In this document: positions 22,658 to 23,640 of the stretch, piece after piece
Layout of the letters: each line of letters starts with the position of its first letter
Position numbering within the stretch: the first letter of the stretch is position 1
Origin: JAIUNP01 sp020161975
GTDB taxonomy: Bacteria; Pseudomonadota; Alphaproteobacteria; Rhizobiales; Beijerinckiaceae
DNA: 23,640 bases
Direction of reading: 5' to 3'
Assembly: GCA_036745275.1 (NCBI GenBank)
Contig: DAIOGK010000038.1
Coordinates: 1 to 23,640 of the forward strand
Program-made: the position numbers and the translations under genes
The notes under the pieces: generated by a model
Seen by the model: the letters and a program-made list of their open reading frames with translations, nothing else
Told to the model about the DNA's origin: nothing
The model's database searches: none

Positions 22658-23053
22658 ATGATTCCGCCGCTGAAACTCACACTTGCCGCTGCCGCGCTTG
22701 TCGCCGCCTCCAGCCTGGCGCTTGCCGAAGGTGCCCGGCCCGGCGAGCCTGGCTTTCCCGGTACGCCCGCCCCCTCTGCCACCACCTGGCGCAAGACCTG
22801 CGCGCAGATTCAGGGGCTGGTGAACAGCCGGAACCAGGCAATCCTGACCTACAGCACGCAAGGATTCGACGGCAGCAATCTCTTCACCACCGTCATGACC
22901 ATGGGCAACCACACCTGGGATCGCGTGGTGAAGGATCAGCGCTTCTGCCTCTATGGCGAAACGACCCAGCCAATCTGGGTGCCGACGCGCGACAATCCGC
23001 AGTGCTTCGCCGGCTACACCTGCGAGAGCGGCAATTCAGGCCGCTGGCGCTGA
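22658..23053 (+). CDS. Small secreted four-cysteine protein, copy 2
   Basis: The 131-residue product has a signal peptide (LKLTLAAAALVAASSLALAE, cleavage near residue 23), a Gly/Pro-rich linker (GARPGEPGFPGTPAP) and the same core as copy 1: KTCAQIQGLVNSRNQAILTY, WDRVVKDQRFCLYGE, PIWVPTRDNPQCFAGYTC. Cys97, Cys116 and Cys122 keep the same spacing as in copy 1 (19 and 6). Cys48 is farther away because of a 17-residue insert (FDGSNLFTTVMTMGNHT region). AAAGGA upstream of ATG 22658 supports the start. Its last 18 bases overlap the convergent GNAT gene. Function unknown. Confidence 0.8.
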   Translation: MIPPLKLTLAAAALVAASSLALAEGARPGEPGFPGTPAPSATTWRKTCAQIQGLVNSRNQAILTYSTQGFDGSNLFTTVMTMGNHTWDRVVKDQRFCLYGETTQPIWVPTRDNPQCFAGYTCESGNSGRWR

Positions 23054-23551
23054 GGAAACAAAATCCCGCACCATGAGAAGGTGCGGGATGCCGGCGGCGG
23101 CGTCCCCACCACAGGCACTTCCGCCGCCCTGCCGTGTAAATCCCAAGTGCTCATAGAATGCGATGGCCGGAGCGTTGCGCGGTTCAACCTCGAGGCGGAT
23201 GGTGGCGACGTCGGAGAAACAGGCGAGCATCGCGTCATAGAGTTTACGGCCAAGGCCAGAACCTTGCGCTGACGGCAGGACATACACCCGCTCCAGTGTG
23301 ATGGCACCATTGCTGGACGGGCGCGCATAAAGAGTGCCGACAATGTTCCCATCACGCGCCGCGACAAGAAATGCCGCATCCGCCACGCCGAGTTGGCGGC
23401 CAAGCGCCTCCACCGAATGCCAGCGGTCGGTAATCTCCGTCACCTTCTCCACGCCGAAGATGTGGTCATAGGTCGCGTGCCACGTCTCGACGAGGACACG
23501 TCGGATTGCGGGCAGATCGGCGGCGGTGGCGGGGCGAACCTCGAGGCTCAT
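23036..23551 (-). CDS. GNAT family N-acetyltransferase
   Basis: Transfers an acetyl group from acetyl-CoA to an unidentified amine. The 171-residue product has the GNAT fold motifs: N-terminal VRPATAADLPAIRRVLVETW, strand AFLVAARDGNIVGTLY, motif A ERVYVLPSAQGSGLGRKLYD with the acyl-CoA loop AQGSGLG, and motif B VEPRNAPAIAFYEHLGFTRQ. The C-terminal 30 residues are less typical. ATG 23551 overlaps the gatB stop (ATGA), so it is translationally coupled to gatB. Its 3' end overlaps the convergent copy-2 gene by 18 bp. The substrate could be a small molecule, antibiotic or protein and is not predictable. Confidence 0.9.
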   Translation of the reverse strand: MSLEVRPATAADLPAIRRVLVETWHATYDHIFGVEKVTEITDRWHSVEALGRQLGVADAAFLVAARDGNIVGTLYARPSSNGAITLERVYVLPSAQGSGLGRKLYDAMLACFSDVATIRLEVEPRNAPAIAFYEHLGFTRQGGGSACGGDAAAGIPHLLMVRDFVSSAPAA

Positions 23552-23640
23552 ATCCCCAGCTTGCTCTTCAGCAACTCATTCACCGCGCCGGGGTTGGCCT
23601 TGCCGCCCGAAGCCTTCATCACCTGCCCGACGAACCAGCC
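23548..23640 (-). CDS. gatB: Aspartyl/glutamyl-tRNA amidotransferase subunit B, C-terminal end (cut by window edge)
   Basis: The reverse complement reads GWFVGQVMKASGGKANPGAV then NELLKSKLGI and a TGA at 23550-23548. This is the conserved C-terminal YqeY/GatB tail domain, which contacts tRNA in the GatCAB amidotransferase that makes Gln-tRNA and/or Asn-tRNA. Only 30 residues are in the window. The stop overlaps the ATG of the downstream GNAT gene by 4 nt. Confidence 0.95.
   Translation of the reverse strand, partial: GWFVGQVMKASGGKANPGAVNELLKSKLGI

Overview
The window reads as chromosomal DNA of an alphaproteobacterium, most likely of the Hyphomicrobiales (Rhizobiales) type. This rests on high GC over most of the window, alphaproteobacterial-type families (DUF3297, DUF6867, a LivM with a long N-terminal extension, an orphan Bug/TctC binding protein) and a Nu-class type GST. 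The lineage call is an inference from gene families and was not tested by phylogeny.

Layout. Position 1-130 is the 5' end of rplK (minus strand). Two plus-strand genes follow: a DUF3297 gene carrying an in-frame TGA (408-662) and an AT-rich gene for a zinc-finger/bacterial-PH-like membrane protein (754-1914). These separate rplK from nusG and secE (1950-2725, minus), which are normally contiguous with it. A hairpin with a T-rich tail behind nusG and a candidate promoter in front of rplK fit two separate transcription units. Next come rnd (plus) and a convergent minus-strand set read in the order purM, ppx, methyl-accepting protein (8189 down to 4227).

From 8375 an orphan Bug-type solute-binding protein is read on plus and ends at a strong hairpin facing a small eight-cysteine secreted protein. 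efp (minus) and the divergent epmA and epmB (plus) form a complete beta-lysylation module for elongation factor P. A Sel1-like mini-protein, a DUF2147 secreted protein and a CoxG-like SRPBCC protein follow.

14490-20006 is a branched-chain amino acid ABC transporter operon: livH, livM, livG, livF, a DUF6867 membrane protein and livK. Stop/start overlaps tightly couple the first five; livK follows after a gap containing a small terminator-like hairpin and ends at a strong terminator. The last part holds a lipoprotein and a GST (minus), a DedA membrane protein, two tandem paralogous small four-cysteine secreted proteins (plus), a GNAT acetyltransferase, and the 3' end of gatB, which overlaps the GNAT start by 4 bp.

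Most of the window is ordinary housekeeping and transport DNA. The points most worth a second look are the TGA at the expected Trp codon of the DUF3297 gene, the AT-rich insertion inside the secE-nusG-rplK cluster, the eight-cysteine secreted peptide and the duplicated four-cysteine secreted family. No CRISPR array, insertion sequence, rRNA or tRNA was seen.
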